Below the pieces are notes generated by a model that was not told the origin of the DNA, ran no database searches, and saw only the letters and a program-made list of their open reading frames with translations. A stretch of 64,000 nucleotides of DNA from Paenibacillus bovis (lineage in GTDB: Bacteria > Bacillota > Bacilli > Paenibacillales > Paenibacillaceae), in the NCBI RefSeq assembly GCF_001421015.2, contig NZ_CP013023.1, positions 608,501 through 672,500 on the forward strand. The letters run 5' to 3'. This document shows, in pieces, positions 17,492-28,746 of the stretch. The stretch's first letter is position 1. Every line of letters begins with the position of its first letter. A program made the position numbers and the translations under genes.

Positions 17492-19338
17492 CTCATACCC
17501 TCTCCTTCCTCATGCAGAGGCAGCATAACGGTCACGGTTGTACCCTGCCCCAGCTCGGAATCCAGCTCAATCGTACCGTCATGGGCACGCACCATTTCCC
17601 GGGCAATAGACAGTCCAAGTCCGGTACCGCCCATATTGCGGGAACGGGCTTTATCCACCCGGTAAAAGCGTTCAAAGATTCGTCCCAGATCCTGCTTGGG
17701 AATACCGATACCGGTATCCTCCACAGACAATGCCAGCATTCCGTCATTCGTACAGCGTGCAGCCAGCTTGATACTGCCGCCGTCGGGCGTGTATTTGAGT
17801 GCATTGGAGACCAGATTGTCGAGCACCTGATCCATCTGATCCCGGTCGATCCATACACTGCCCACTTCCGGCTGCATATCGATCGATGAACGAATATCTT
17901 TTTGTTTCATCTGGACAAAGAAACGATCGATTGTATCCTCCAGCAGCTCCAGTACATTCGTACGCTGCTTACGCATCATGGCTTCGCTGGAATCGAGACG
18001 GGACAAATGCAGCAGATCGCTGACAAGCCGGATCATGCGCTGGGTTTCATTGCGAATCACGCCTATAAAGCGTTCGGCAAGTGCCCGTTCATCGAGTGCG
18101 CCGTCTTCCAGCGCTTCGGTATAGCTCTTGATCGTCGTGAGCGGCGTACGGAGCTCATGCGAGACATTGGCGACAAACTCGCGCCGTGCACCTTCCAGCT
18201 TCTCCTGGTCGGTGACATCCTGCAATACGGCAATCACACCTGCGATATTGTCTTTGCGCCGGTGAATCGGACTGAAGGTGACGCGGATGATCGAAGTATT
18301 GCCTTCTTCTTCCTGTCCCATTTTCAAAATGACATGACGCAGCGTACCTGCCTGCAGCTTGCTGCGATCCTGTTCGGATAAAGGCAGCAGCTCCAGCAGC
18401 GTTTTGCCGGTGATATCCTGCTCGCTCGTATCCAGCATGGCTCCTGCTACCCGGTTGACCAGAATCACGCAGCCATGCTCATCGGTCGCGATCACGCCAT
18501 CACTCATATTTTTCAGTATGGAGGCCAGCTTGTCTTTTTCCTCTTCGTTCTGGGCCAGCGCATCCCGCAGGCGGCTCGTCATATAGTTAAAAGCTTCGCT
18601 CAGCTGTCCGATCTCGTCATTACTGTACACGGTCATATGATGGTCAAAGTCCCCTTCGGCCACCTGTTTGGCCCGCCGGGTCATTTCCTTGATCGGCTGG
18701 GTAATGGTATGAGCCAGAATAACGCCGAGTACGGCTGTCAGTGCCAGTGCGATCAGCAGTCCCGACAGGAAGATCCCGTTAATCCGCTTCATCGTGTCAT
18801 ATAGCTCGGCCATCGACGCGACAATATAGACGGCACCTACTGTACGATTGCCGCTCATGATCGGCTCGGCTACCACCCGTTTGCGTTCGCCGGTCTCATC
18901 GATAATATATTCTTCATTATCACTGATTCCCTGTAGAGCACGACTGACTACCGTCTGCGTATTGCGGCGTGCTTCCGTATTGGAGTCGGAATCCAGCGAC
19001 GAGATAACGATACGTCCGCTCACATCGAGCAGTTGGATTTCCTGGATCTCGGTACCGCTCATATTATAGAGATTATCCACCATCAGCTTCAGATCGCTAA
19101 CCGAGTTGGCACCGGTCTCTCCGCTGCCCGACCATTTATCGGCAGCAAGTACCGACAATAGCTCAGCCCGCTCCTGCAGATCCTGGGTAAAGTTGCTGGT
19201 GAGGGAGTTTTTCATTGAACTTACAAAATAAACACCGATCAGCTGCATCGCAATCAAAATGAGCAGCACATAAATAATGATCAGCCGCGCCTGAATCGTG
19301 CGGCTGAATCCTGGCAGCAGCCGAAGCCTGCGCTTCAC
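17488..19338 (-). CDS. walK: Cell-wall metabolism sensor histidine kinase WalK (YycG)
   Basis: The protein has 616 residues. Domains in order are membrane segment 1 (about 19-41), an extracytoplasmic Cache-like domain (about 42-183), membrane segment 2 (about 189-211), HAMP (212-264), PAS (about 270-375), HisKA with FVANVSHELRTPLTTIK (phosphorylated His394) and HATPase with NLVSNALKYTPDGG, DTGIGIP and GGTGLGLSI. WalK phosphorylates WalR and sets expression of peptidoglycan hydrolases. Translation starts at GTG, one base after the walR stop, with a GGAGG site inside walR. Confidence 0.97.
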   Translation of the reverse strand: MKRRLRLLPGFSRTIQARLIIIYVLLILIAMQLIGVYFVSSMKNSLTSNFTQDLQERAELLSVLAADKWSGSGETGANSVSDLKLMVDNLYNMSGTEIQEIQLLDVSGRIVISSLDSDSNTEARRNTQTVVSRALQGISDNEEYIIDETGERKRVVAEPIMSGNRTVGAVYIVASMAELYDTMKRINGIFLSGLLIALALTAVLGVILAHTITQPIKEMTRRAKQVAEGDFDHHMTVYSNDEIGQLSEAFNYMTSRLRDALAQNEEEKDKLASILKNMSDGVIATDEHGCVILVNRVAGAMLDTSEQDITGKTLLELLPLSEQDRSKLQAGTLRHVILKMGQEEEGNTSIIRVTFSPIHRRKDNIAGVIAVLQDVTDQEKLEGARREFVANVSHELRTPLTTIKSYTEALEDGALDERALAERFIGVIRNETQRMIRLVSDLLHLSRLDSSEAMMRKQRTNVLELLEDTIDRFFVQMKQKDIRSSIDMQPEVGSVWIDRDQMDQVLDNLVSNALKYTPDGGSIKLAARCTNDGMLALSVEDTGIGIPKQDLGRIFERFYRVDKARSRNMGGTGLGLSIAREMVRAHDGTIELDSELGQGTTVTVMLPLHEEGEGMS

Positions 19339-19339
19339 C

Positions 19340-20071
19340 TTACCATCCTCCTGCTTTTGGACTGCGCATCATATAGCCGAGTCCACGACGGGTCAGGATA
19401 TATTCCGGCTTGCTCGGATCATCCTCGATCTTCTCCCGCAGACGGCGAATCGTTACATCGACTGTACGCACATCTCCAAAGTATTCAAATCCCCATACCG
19501 CTTGCAGCAGATGCTCGCGTGTCATTACCCTGCCAGCATTTTTGGCCATATAATAGACCAGTTCATATTCGCGGTGAGTCAGATCAAGCGGCTCTCCGCT
19601 TTTATACACCAGATACATATCCGTATCGATAAATAATTCAAATAAAGCCAGTCCGTTTTTCTCCTCCGGTACTTCCGGTACAGCGGCGGCGGCTACAGGC
19701 GCTTTTTTCTGCTGGCGGCGCACATGGGCTTTGACCCGGGCCAGCAGCTCACGGGTGCTGAACGGCTTGGTCACATAATCATCGGCGCCCAGCTCCAGTC
19801 CAAGCACTTTGTCGATCTCGGCGTCCTTGGCAGTCAGCATAATGATAGGCATATCCAGACGGGTACGCACTTCGCGGCACACGTCCATCCCATCCTTGCC
19901 GGGCAGCATCAGATCCAGCAGGATAAGATCCGGTTCCTCGGCAAAAGCCTGCTCTACCGCACTGATCCCATCAAAAGCACATATGACTTCATAGCCTTCT
20001 TTTTCCAGGTTGAATTTCAAGATATCTGCTATCGGTTGTTCGTCGTCTACGACCAGAATTTTTCCCTGCAT
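19340..20071 (-). CDS. walR: Response regulator WalR (YycF)
   Basis: This 243-residue OmpR/PhoB-family regulator has a receiver domain (1-120, phospho-acceptor Asp53 in [10 protein letters not shown], acidic pocket VVDDEQ) and a winged-helix DNA-binding domain (about 150-238, ending [10 protein letters not shown]). The linker is Ala/Pro/Lys-rich. WalR is normally essential and controls autolysins and division genes. It is the first gene of the wal operon. A possible extended -10 (TGGTAAAAT) lies upstream, but no good -35 goes with it. Confidence 0.97.
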   Translation of the reverse strand: MQGKILVVDDEQPIADILKFNLEKEGYEVICAFDGISAVEQAFAEEPDLILLDLMLPGKDGMDVCREVRTRLDMPIIMLTAKDAEIDKVLGLELGADDYVTKPFSTRELLARVKAHVRRQQKKAPVAAAAVPEVPEEKNGLALFELFIDTDMYLVYKSGEPLDLTHREYELVYYMAKNAGRVMTREHLLQAVWGFEYFGDVRTVDVTIRRLREKIEDDPSKPEYILTRRGLGYMMRSPKAGGW

Positions 20072-20133
20072 TGGGTAGTCACCTCATACCTGCTTTGATT
20101 TTTTTATTTTACCATATCATGGCTATAAAAAAT

Positions 20134-20163
20134 GCAGCTTCTGAGGATCGATCCAGAAGCTGC
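20134..20163 (-). terminator. Intrinsic terminator after the M23 peptidase gene
   Basis: A perfect 10-bp stem, GCAGCTTCTG (20134-20143) with CAGAAGCTGC (20154-20163), and a T6 tract on the minus strand make this a strong terminator. It isolates the peptidase transcript from walR, so the wal operon needs its own promoter in the remaining 60-odd bases. Confidence 0.9.
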
Positions 20164-20213
20164 ACTGATATAAGACAGGTCTTATTCAGATGACCTGTCC
20201 ATTTCGATAGGAA

Positions 20214-21779
20214 TTAACGCAAATAGGAGAGCGGATTCTGTAGTGCGCCACCGCTATGAATCTCAAAGTGCAGATGTGTACCGGTCGAGTGGCCTGTATT
20301 GCCCATCACGCCGATATGCTGCCCTTGCTCGACGACTGCGCCGTTGCTGACATCAATCTGGCTCAGATGACCATACAGGGTCTCATAGCCATTGCGATGA
20401 TCGATAATAATCACATTGCCATAACCAGTCATTGTACCGGCATAAGTAACAACGCCATCATCGGCAGCCATCACCGAGGCACTGCCCACAATATCGATTC
20501 CTTTGTGCATACGACCCCAGCGCTGTCCGAATGGGCTTGTTACTATTGCGCCGCTGGATGGCCAGATAAAGTTACCACTGCCTTCGCCAACGACCACTTT
20601 GGTTCCTTTGATAATGATTTTGGGTGAAGCTTCCTTGACTACTTCCTGGCCTACCCATTCTTCGCGAACCATCTGACCGTTTTCCTTGGTCACACGATAA
20701 TTGATCCGCTTGAGTCCTTTGCTGCCGGCAGAGACCACTTTGGATTCACCGGCACGCATTGTTTCGCTTTTGCGGATCTCTACGGCTGGCTCTGTTACGA
20801 CCTGCTCTGAATAATCCTCGACGGTAGTTACCGTGATTGGAGGCTGCGGTACAGTCAGTGTCAGCTCATCCCCGATCTGCAGGGACGTTTCCTGAATACC
20901 CGGATTATTATCGAAAATGTCCTGCTGGGATACATCATAGGCAGCTGCAATCGAACTGATCGTATCCCCTTCACGTACGGTATATTTAAGTGGCGATTCT
21001 ACGCCGGTTAGCATTACTTTGGCCAGCTCCTTGCTACTCAATAGCTTTTGCGGATTGGCTTTGATTTCTTTGGTGGTCACCTTTTCGTTGAGCTTGACCG
21101 ACTCCAGCTTGTTGACCTTTTTGCTGTAGGCATAGCTCTGGGTGAGCTTTTTCACAGATGCTTTGTTCATATTTTGGGCAGCTGTCTCGGCTTTGCGGGT
21201 ATAGTTGGCCTGGACCCGCTTGAGCGCTTGATCAATCGTTTTCTGATCATCGACGACACCGATATTTTTGCCATTGATCACAACCTGTACACCCTTGGCA
21301 TAAGCAGTCAGCATACTATCGAGCTGCTTCAGCGTAGAAGCGGAATCCACCTGGGCTTTGAATGCTTTTTCCTCGGTGGTGGTGATGCCATTCGTATTCA
21401 ATACCATCGCGGCATCCGGATATTTTTTCTGATATTCGGCGCGCTTTTCATTAAATAGCTTATCCAGCTGCGATTTTTGCAGCACGCTGCCGATTGCTTT
21501 GTCTTTGACATATACGACATAGTACGAAGTGGTGTTTGCTGTAACGTAATGATTCCCCGCCAAAACAAGGCCGCCTGCTACCGCTACACTGGCAGCTGCA
21601 ATAATCAGACGACGACGTACCTTATTTTTCCCCTGGCGAATCGAATCTACGGTAAGCGTGTACCATTTGGACGATGTCTCCTGTTGTTCACTGGACTGCT
21701 GATTGTTTTGCTGTTCATCCCGGACTGTCTGCTGTTCAGACGCTTGGCCGGTTCCCCGTTTACCTTTCAAACCTTTCAT
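20214..21779 (-). CDS. M23 family metallopeptidase with LysM and G5 domains
   Basis: The protein has 521 residues. It has a cytosolic N-terminus rich in Gln/Glu, one membrane segment (about 57-77), a long alpha/beta stretch, a LysM domain (YTVREGDTISSIAAAYDVS onwards), a G5-like domain (about 320-390), and a C-terminal LytM/M23 zinc peptidase with the signatures HKGIDI, YGHL and HLHFEIH. It should cleave stem-peptide bonds in peptidoglycan. The location next to walRK suggests WalR control, but no exact WalR box (TGTWAH-N5-TGTWAH) was found upstream. The name MepM-like would describe the last domain only. Confidence 0.9.
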   Translation of the reverse strand: MKGLKGKRGTGQASEQQTVRDEQQNNQQSSEQQETSSKWYTLTVDSIRQGKNKVRRRLIIAAASVAVAGGLVLAGNHYVTANTTSYYVVYVKDKAIGSVLQKSQLDKLFNEKRAEYQKKYPDAAMVLNTNGITTTEEKAFKAQVDSASTLKQLDSMLTAYAKGVQVVINGKNIGVVDDQKTIDQALKRVQANYTRKAETAAQNMNKASVKKLTQSYAYSKKVNKLESVKLNEKVTTKEIKANPQKLLSSKELAKVMLTGVESPLKYTVREGDTISSIAAAYDVSQQDIFDNNPGIQETSLQIGDELTLTVPQPPITVTTVEDYSEQVVTEPAVEIRKSETMRAGESKVVSAGSKGLKRINYRVTKENGQMVREEWVGQEVVKEASPKIIIKGTKVVVGEGSGNFIWPSSGAIVTSPFGQRWGRMHKGIDIVGSASVMAADDGVVTYAGTMTGYGNVIIIDHRNGYETLYGHLSQIDVSNGAVVEQGQHIGVMGNTGHSTGTHLHFEIHSGGALQNPLSYLR

Positions 21780-22078
21780 GACCGTCTCCTTTTGTGCTAT
21801 AGCATGGCTCCATTTTATCGTTCAATAGCCTTTTCCCAATATTCGGTGCAATCAATTAACCCTGCATCCGATTCATCGAAAAAGACTTATAAGGTCAAAT
21901 ATCACGTAAATTATGAATAATTGTAATCAAAAAATGTCAAAAAATTAACCTTTATAACTCCCCGTTTACTTTACCATAATCCCGCCAAAACTTTCAACTT
22001 TCACACAATCATCTGAACTGGTTATCTATTCGTTCTCTGCACTTCAATCTTCACTTTTCATAGCATATATACAAAAAA
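21780..22078. other. AT-rich promoter region of the M23 peptidase
   Basis: No gene is visible. On the minus strand a TTGACA (near 21945) is followed by AT-rich DNA, but the best -10 (CATAAT) is 19 nt away, so a promoter is probable and not exact. TGTAAT and TGTCAA are separated by 7 nt, not the 5 nt of a WalR box. Confidence 0.35.
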
Positions 22079-22096
22079 GACACCCATCAGGGTGCC
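22079..22096 (-). terminator. Terminator after purA
   Basis: On the minus strand GGCACCC and GGGTGTC (one G-U pair) enclose a TGAT loop and are followed by a T6 run; the plus strand also shows a T5 run. This is a compact intrinsic terminator 70 nt past the purA stop, possibly bidirectional. Confidence 0.85.
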
Positions 22097-22164
22097 TTTT
22101 TATTATAGCGCTGTGTCTTTATTGTCTATCTACAGCTATTTCACAGTATCCTATATGAATACAA

Positions 22165-23595
<1,431 letters not shown>

Positions 23596-23679
23596 TCATC
23601 CCTTATTGGTGAGCCGGGTATCACATCTGACAGCATACTCCCATAAACAGAGTCTGTCACGCTTTACCGCAGCATTTAC

Positions 23680-23708
23680 AGTGTAACAGGAGCTTTTTAC
23701 AAAGTCAA
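23680..23708 (-). promoter_or_regulatory. Sigma-A-type promoter of purA
   Basis: On the minus strand TTGACT (23703-23708) and TACACT (23680-23685) are spaced by exactly 17 nt. It gives a leader of about 220 nt before purA, in which no riboswitch was recognised. The PurR-box pair begins 4 nt upstream of the -35. Confidence 0.7.
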
Positions 23709-23711
23709 ACA

Positions 23712-23756
23712 AAAAGCGAACAATACTCTGTTACAAAAATAACATTGTTCGGAATT
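23712..23756. promoter_or_regulatory. PurR operator (pair of PurBoxes) before purA
   Basis: The Bacillus PurBox consensus is AWWWCCGAACWWT, used as an inverted pair. Reading the minus strand, AATTCCGAACAAT (23744-23756) is a perfect match. The inverted partner at 23712-23724 (AAAAGCGAACAAT on the plus strand) has one mismatch. The gap is 19 nt, slightly longer than the usual 16-17 nt. The position immediately upstream of the -35 fits repression of purA by PurR, relieved by PRPP. Confidence 0.75.
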
Positions 23757-23759
23757 AAT

Positions 23760-24128
23760 TCATTCCTTACGCCATACGCCTCCATTACCTGTCACAAAGC
23801 CGCATTTTCGATAAAAGGAGGCATGTTCCTCGGCAAAAGTAGCAGTTACGATTTCTACGCCTTTTTGTACGGAATAGGCCAGCAGACGCTGGACTAGCTG
23901 CTGCCCTATTCCTTTGCCCTGCATAGATGGATGCACCATAACATCTTCCAGATATCCATGCTGCAAGCCCATACCGCATATATAAGCAAAAGCAATCAGC
24001 AGTCCCTGATCATCCCGGCTGCCTGCATAGAATAGACAGCGTTCCAGCAGTACTGGATAATCCGAATCTCTGCGATCCCAGCCTATATGCTGTCTTAGAT
24101 CAGGAACTTCATGAGGCTCCAGTGGCAA
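23760..24128 (-). CDS. GNAT family N-acetyltransferase
   Basis: The 122 residues counted here run from a TTG at 24128. The acetyl-CoA-binding motif A is clear (VMVHPSMQGKGIGQQLVQRLL), followed by HASFYRKCGF, so it is a GNAT acyltransferase of unknown substrate. The start is uncertain: the frame stays open upstream with a plausible first beta strand (NTPKIIINLPLEP) but has no ATG, GTG or TTG, while AAGGAAG lies 9 nt before an ATA. Its stop codon is only four bases from the PurR operator of purA. Confidence 0.8.
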   Translation of the reverse strand: MPLEPHEVPDLRQHIGWDRRDSDYPVLLERCLFYAGSRDDQGLLIAFAYICGMGLQHGYLEDVMVHPSMQGKGIGQQLVQRLLAYSVQKGVEIVTATFAEEHASFYRKCGFVTGNGGVWRKE

Positions 24129-24379
24129 ATTTATAATTATTTTTGGAGTATTTATTAGCTCCCACTTCCTTTGCGAATAATGATCTACCGGCTTGCTCCG
24201 GTCGTTGTTTACCGAATTATGGGCTGTCTGGGTTCTGCATATATGCAGGCTTCTCTCTTACTTTATCACAAAAAATGAATACGAATAAAAGTGGTAAATC
24301 AAGAAGTATATGTTTAACCTCACGATACAGGTTTATTTATACTTAACTACAATTCACAAGACACAAGGAGGCACATAAC

Positions 24380-24748
24380 ATGGACAAAATTCTTACCAAG
24401 CTTGTTGTAAACGGTGTGGTCGTGATCGCTTCCCTGATGCTGCTGAGTAATGCAGGCTTCTGGGGTTCCCTGGTAACTGTAGTGTTATTGGGAGCACTGG
24501 CGTATGTCATTGGAGATATGATGGTTCTTCCTGCTACCAATAATATTGTAGCTACTGTATGCGATGCCGTACTGGCCTATCTGGTACTGTGGGCAGCTTC
24601 GGCGATGGCCGGTTGGACGATGTCTTTCGTAGATTTGCTTGTTCCTGTCGTCATTGTTGGAGTATTCGAATACGTATTCCACATGTGGCTGCTGCGTGAC
24701 GGTATTCCGGGACGCACTCGAAGCATCAACTCGAACTCCAGCTTGTAA
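24380..24748 (+). CDS. DUF2512 (YndM-type) membrane protein
   Basis: This 122-residue protein has four membrane segments in its first 105 residues and a short Arg/Ser/Asn-rich tail. The segment GALAYVIGDMMVLPATNN is typical of the DUF2512 family, which is found in Bacillales and has unknown role. AAGGAGG precedes the ATG. It is a single plus-strand gene in a minus-strand region, ending before the dnaB terminator. Confidence 0.85.
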   Translation: MDKILTKLVVNGVVVIASLMLLSNAGFWGSLVTVVLLGALAYVIGDMMVLPATNNIVATVCDAVLAYLVLWAASAMAGWTMSFVDLLVPVVIVGVFEYVFHMWLLRDGIPGRTRSINSNSSL

Positions 24749-24872
24749 TTTATATGAGCCAGGATGAGAGTAAGATCGAAGATCACTTGTTGAAACAGCG
24801 GATACAACAGGCTGTAACGAAATATAGCCATGCGGCTATTGATCTGTGGCCTGTTGTTATCCTTATCCAAAA

Positions 24873-24926
24873 AAAGACCCCGAACTTTGCAAACAGTGTA
24901 GCTGTCTGCTGGAGTTCAGGGTCTTT
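24873..24926 (-). terminator. Terminator shared by dnaB and the DUF2512 gene
   Basis: Arms AAAGACCC-GAACT (24873-24886) and AGTTC-GGGTCTTT (24913-24926) pair with one bulge and are flanked by A/T runs on both sides. On the minus strand seven T residues follow, so it ends the gdpP-rplI-dnaB transcript; it may also stop the convergent plus-strand gene. Confidence 0.85.
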
Positions 24927-24942
24927 GTTTTTGCTGCTGATT

Positions 24943-26301
24943 CTATCCGGCGAACATATCCGATTGGACACGTTCGTAATTGACGAATTTATTGAAGTTC
25001 TTGAGGAAGACGAGTTCGACGGTACCTACGGGACCATTACGCTGTTTGGCGATAATGATCTCGATGATATTCTTCTTCTCGGTCTCCTGGTTGTAGTAAT
25101 CGTCACGATACAGGAACGAGACGATATCCGCATCCTGCTCAATCGATCCGGATTCCCGAAGGTCAGACATCATCGGACGTTTGTCCTGACGCTGCTCGAC
25201 ACCACGACTGAGCTGGGACAGTGCGATAACCGGTACATGCAGCTCACGGGCAATCTGCTTCAATGTACGGGAAATCTCGGAGACTTCCTGCTGACGGTTC
25301 TCGCCCGCTTTGCCGCGTCCGGAAATCAGCTGCAGGTAATCGATTACGATCATGCCGAGTCCTTTTTCCTTTTGAAGGCGGCGGCACTTGGCACGAATCT
25401 CGGAAACGGTAATCCCCGGTGTATCATCGATATAGATTTCCGCTTCCGACAAGGAGGCAATCCCCATCGTCAGCTTCATCCAGTCTTCTTCCTTGAAATC
25501 ACCGGTACGCATCGCACTCGCGTCCAGATTGGCTTCCGCACAGATCATACGCTGTACAAGCTGTGCCGCTGACATCTCCAGACTGAAAATGGCAACAGTC
25601 TCTTTGGCACGAACCGCGACATTTTGCGCAATATTCAGTGCAAATGCCGTTTTACCTACCGATGGACGGGCTGCCACGATGATCAGATCACTCCGCTGGA
25701 AACCAGCCGTCATTTTATCCAGATCGATAAAGCCGGTTGGGATACCGGTCGTATTACCGCTGCTCTCGCTGAGCGTCTCCATCTTCTCGAAGACTTCCAT
25801 CAGTACATCACGGATCGCGATAAATCCGCTGCCTGTACGTCGGTTGGAGATTTCCAGAATCTTGCGCTCTGCATCGCCGAGCATATTGCCTACATCTTCG
25901 CCGCCGGTATACCCTTCGCTGACGATCTGTGTTGCGGTACGGATCAGACGGCGAAGCATGGATTTTTCTTCAATAATCTGTGCGTAATAGTCTACGTTGG
26001 CTGCCGTCGGTACCGCATTGGCCAGTTTGGCCAGATAGCTGACACCGCCGATATCTTCCAGCTGCGAACGATCCTGCAGCAGGGAAGTCAGTGTGATCAG
26101 GTCAATCGGCTGATTCTCTTCCCCCAGATGAACCATGGCTTCATAGATCAACTGGTGGGTTTTGTCGTAAAAGTCTTCGGTGTCTACTCGCTCCATGACG
26201 CTGATCAGTGCTTCGGCCTGCAGTAAAATAGCCCCCAGAACCGCCTGTTCAGCCTCCAGATTCTGTGGAGGAACCCGGTCGTAAAACATCTCGCCGCCCA
26301 T
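24943..26301 (-). CDS. dnaB: Replicative DNA helicase DnaB (DnaC in B. subtilis)
   Basis: This 452-residue hexameric 5'-3' helicase has an N-terminal primase-interacting domain (MFYDRVPPQNLEAEQAVLGAIL) and a RecA-like C-terminal domain. The Walker A ARPSVGKTAFALN, the VIDYLQLI Walker B and the ALSQLSRGVEQR motif are all present. It unwinds DNA at the fork. The start lies 2 bases after rplI, with GGAG from the end of rplI as ribosome site. No intein or insertion is visible. Confidence 0.97.
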   Translation of the reverse strand: MGGEMFYDRVPPQNLEAEQAVLGAILLQAEALISVMERVDTEDFYDKTHQLIYEAMVHLGEENQPIDLITLTSLLQDRSQLEDIGGVSYLAKLANAVPTAANVDYYAQIIEEKSMLRRLIRTATQIVSEGYTGGEDVGNMLGDAERKILEISNRRTGSGFIAIRDVLMEVFEKMETLSESSGNTTGIPTGFIDLDKMTAGFQRSDLIIVAARPSVGKTAFALNIAQNVAVRAKETVAIFSLEMSAAQLVQRMICAEANLDASAMRTGDFKEEDWMKLTMGIASLSEAEIYIDDTPGITVSEIRAKCRRLQKEKGLGMIVIDYLQLISGRGKAGENRQQEVSEISRTLKQIARELHVPVIALSQLSRGVEQRQDKRPMMSDLRESGSIEQDADIVSFLYRDDYYNQETEKKNIIEIIIAKQRNGPVGTVELVFLKNFNKFVNYERVQSDMFAG

Positions 26302-26303
26302 AA

Positions 26304-26747
26304 TTACTCCTCAGTCACTTGGACTTTAAGCGTTGCTTTTACTTCAGGATGCAGTTTCACCGTGATCTGGGTAACTCCCAGTGTACGGATCGGCTCATCC
26401 AGTTCAATTTTGCGCTTATCGATCTTGTGTCCCTGTTTGCCCAGTGCTTCGGCAATCTGCTTGCTGGTGATTGCACCGAACAGACGGCCACCTTCACCGG
26501 ATTTGGCTTTGAGCTGAACAGTGACTTCTTCCAGCGTTTTGCCAAGGGCCTCAGCCGCTTCTTTTTCTTCCTGCTTTTGTCTTTCGACAGCTGCTGTCTG
26601 GTTCTCCAGAATTTTCACGTTACCGCCTGTAGCCGGTTTGGCGTGGCCGTTTTTAATCAGGAAATTCTGAGCGTAACCATCGGATACTTCTTTGATATCC
26701 CCTTTTTTACCTGTACCTTTAACATCTTTTAGCAAAATGACTTTCAT
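26304..26747 (-). CDS. rplI: 50S ribosomal protein L9
   Basis: This 147-residue protein has the N-terminal L9 domain ([21 protein letters not shown] and NFLIKNGHA), a connecting helix and the C-terminal domain ([16 protein letters not shown]). It binds 23S rRNA at the base of the L1 stalk. It overlaps gdpP by four bases (ATGA) and is followed by dnaB after two bases, the gdpP-rplI-dnaB unit seen across Bacillales. Confidence 0.97.
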   Translation of the reverse strand: MKVILLKDVKGTGKKGDIKEVSDGYAQNFLIKNGHAKPATGGNVKILENQTAAVERQKQEEKEAAEALGKTLEEVTVQLKAKSGEGGRLFGAITSKQIAEALGKQGHKIDKRKIELDEPIRTLGVTQITVKLHPEVKATLKVQVTEE

Positions 26748-28738
26748 TCGAATAACCCCTCTTCCTCATTCATTTGATGTAATACTTCGAGCAGCCGGGC
26801 TTCGGCCTCGTCGATTCCGCCTTCCAGCTGAACCGCTGCATTGGTCAGATGACCGCCACCGCCCAGACGCTCCATAACGACCTGTACATTCATCTTGCCA
26901 AATGAACGGGCACTGATCCCGATCAGCCCGTCCATACGCTCGCTGATTACAAAAGACGCATAAATATCATTCATATTCAGCAGCGAATCCGCCACCTGGG
27001 CAATCAGCAGCTGTGGCACCTGCTTGCCCGGACTGGTGACAGCAAGCGCTACATGATCATGAATAACACGGGCTTTTTTGATAATCTCGGCTTTGGCAAT
27101 ATACTCGGCCAGATCTTCTTTCAACATCTGCTGTACCATGACGGTATCTGCACCATTGCGCCTCAGGAAACCGGCAGCTTCAAATGTCCGCGAACCGGTA
27201 TGAAGCGCAAAATGCTTGGTATCCACTGTGATCCCGGCCAGCAGTGAAGTAGCTTCGAGCGTAGTGAACTGTACTTTGTCATGGATATACTGCAGCAGTT
27301 CGGTTACCAGTTCACAGGTCGATGACGCATAGGGCTCCAGATAGACCAGTACAGCGTCATTGATAAATTCCTCACCCCGGCGATGATGATCGACCACGAC
27401 GACCCGGCGTGAACGCTCGACCAGCTTCGGCTCGATCGTCATCGAAGCTTTGTGGGTATCGACGACGACCATAAGCGTACGCTCGGTCATCATGCTAAGC
27501 GCATCTTCCGGTGTAACGAAACGAATAGACAACCGCTCATCTCGGGAAATACGATCCATCATTTTCTCGATAGACGGATTTACTTCATCAAGCACAATAT
27601 AGGCTTCCACTTCATACATATCGGCAGCCTTGAGCATACCGATCGAAGCTCCAATCACGTCTGTATCGGGAATTTTGTGCCCCATAATCAGCACCTGATC
27701 ACTATCGAGCATCAGATCACGCAGCGCATGGGCGATAACCCGTGCCCGCACACGCGTACGCTTCTCGATCGCATTGGACTTGCCTCCATAAAAGGAAAGC
27801 CGCTGCTCTGCCTTGACGGCAGCCTGATCCCCGCCGCGACCAAGCGCCATATCCAGACTGGACTGTGCCAGCTCACCCAGTTCACTGATTGTTTTCGTAC
27901 CGAAGCCGATACCGATACTGAGCGTGAGCGGTACCTTGAGATCGGCTGTCATTTCGCGAATCTCATCCAGAATAACAAACCGGCTCTGCTCCAGCTCGCG
28001 CAGCGATTTCTGGTTAAGCAGCAGCAAATAGCGTTCGGAGGACAGTCGGCGTACGTAGATCCGGTAACCTTTAGCCCAATCCGTAATCCGCGTCGCTACA
28101 CGAGCGATCAGACTGGCACGCTGCTGATCGTCCATTCCCTGGGAGGCTTCATCAAAGTTATCCAGGAATACGATACCGACGGCTAGGCGCTCTTCATCAT
28201 AACGAGAGCGCATATCCGCATATTCGGTAATATCCTGGATATAAATAAGCCGTTCATCCGGCAGTACAATACATTCCAGCGTTTTGTCCTGATGATTCAG
28301 CTCAAAGCGTACTTCCTTGGCGCCATCCTTGCGCGCTTCCCGTGCTGCTTTGTACTGGTCCTGAAATTGTGTAAAGCATTCTTCGAGCGGCGTACCGACT
28401 AATGTCTTGCGACCGAATAAGCCGGCAATATAGCGGTTATGCCATTCAATCGAATACTTGTTATCGTATAAAATAAGACCAAAAGGAAGCGTACTGACCG
28501 CTTCCTCCTCAACGCGCCTGATCCGAAAGGATAATCCGGCAATATACTCCTCCAGCTCCCTACGAAAGGCAAGCTCTGAACGAAGCAGGACCGCAGCGAA
28601 AAGGATGACGCAGCACAGCGCAGCCAGTCCGATAATCCAGTTGAACCAGGACAGCACAATCACCAGTCCCAGCATGAGCAACGATGCCCATACGGACCGG
28701 TAACCATGCCAGCGGTTTAACAAAAAATTAGGCATCAT
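26744..28738 (-). CDS. gdpP: Cyclic-di-AMP phosphodiesterase GdpP (YybT)
   Basis: The protein has 664 residues. Domains in order are two membrane segments (about 14-56), a PAS domain (about 80-170; heme-binding in B. subtilis), a degenerate GGDEF domain (about 175-300), and the DHH/DHHA1 phosphodiesterase (about 340-655) with DTDVIGA, VVDTHK and [12 protein letters not shown] metal motifs. It hydrolyses c-di-AMP to pApA and thereby affects osmotic balance, cell-wall stress and beta-lactam tolerance. It lies between yybS and rplI. Confidence 0.95.
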   Translation of the reverse strand: MMPNFLLNRWHGYRSVWASLLMLGLVIVLSWFNWIIGLAALCCVILFAAVLLRSELAFRRELEEYIAGLSFRIRRVEEEAVSTLPFGLILYDNKYSIEWHNRYIAGLFGRKTLVGTPLEECFTQFQDQYKAAREARKDGAKEVRFELNHQDKTLECIVLPDERLIYIQDITEYADMRSRYDEERLAVGIVFLDNFDEASQGMDDQQRASLIARVATRITDWAKGYRIYVRRLSSERYLLLLNQKSLRELEQSRFVILDEIREMTADLKVPLTLSIGIGFGTKTISELGELAQSSLDMALGRGGDQAAVKAEQRLSFYGGKSNAIEKRTRVRARVIAHALRDLMLDSDQVLIMGHKIPDTDVIGASIGMLKAADMYEVEAYIVLDEVNPSIEKMMDRISRDERLSIRFVTPEDALSMMTERTLMVVVDTHKASMTIEPKLVERSRRVVVVDHHRRGEEFINDAVLVYLEPYASSTCELVTELLQYIHDKVQFTTLEATSLLAGITVDTKHFALHTGSRTFEAAGFLRRNGADTVMVQQMLKEDLAEYIAKAEIIKKARVIHDHVALAVTSPGKQVPQLLIAQVADSLLNMNDIYASFVISERMDGLIGISARSFGKMNVQVVMERLGGGGHLTNAAVQLEGGIDEAEARLLEVLHQMNEEEGLFE

Positions 28739-28746
28739 TCATCACC

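Noticed and set aside
21900..21950. WalR box before the M23 peptidase
   Set aside because: TGTAAT and TGTCAA are 7 nt apart and the second has a mismatch; the consensus needs 5 nt spacing.
24312..24335. Sigma-B-like promoter GTTTAA-N12-GGTTTA before the DUF2512 gene
   Set aside because: The -10 part fits poorly, and SigB is not generally found in Paenibacillus.
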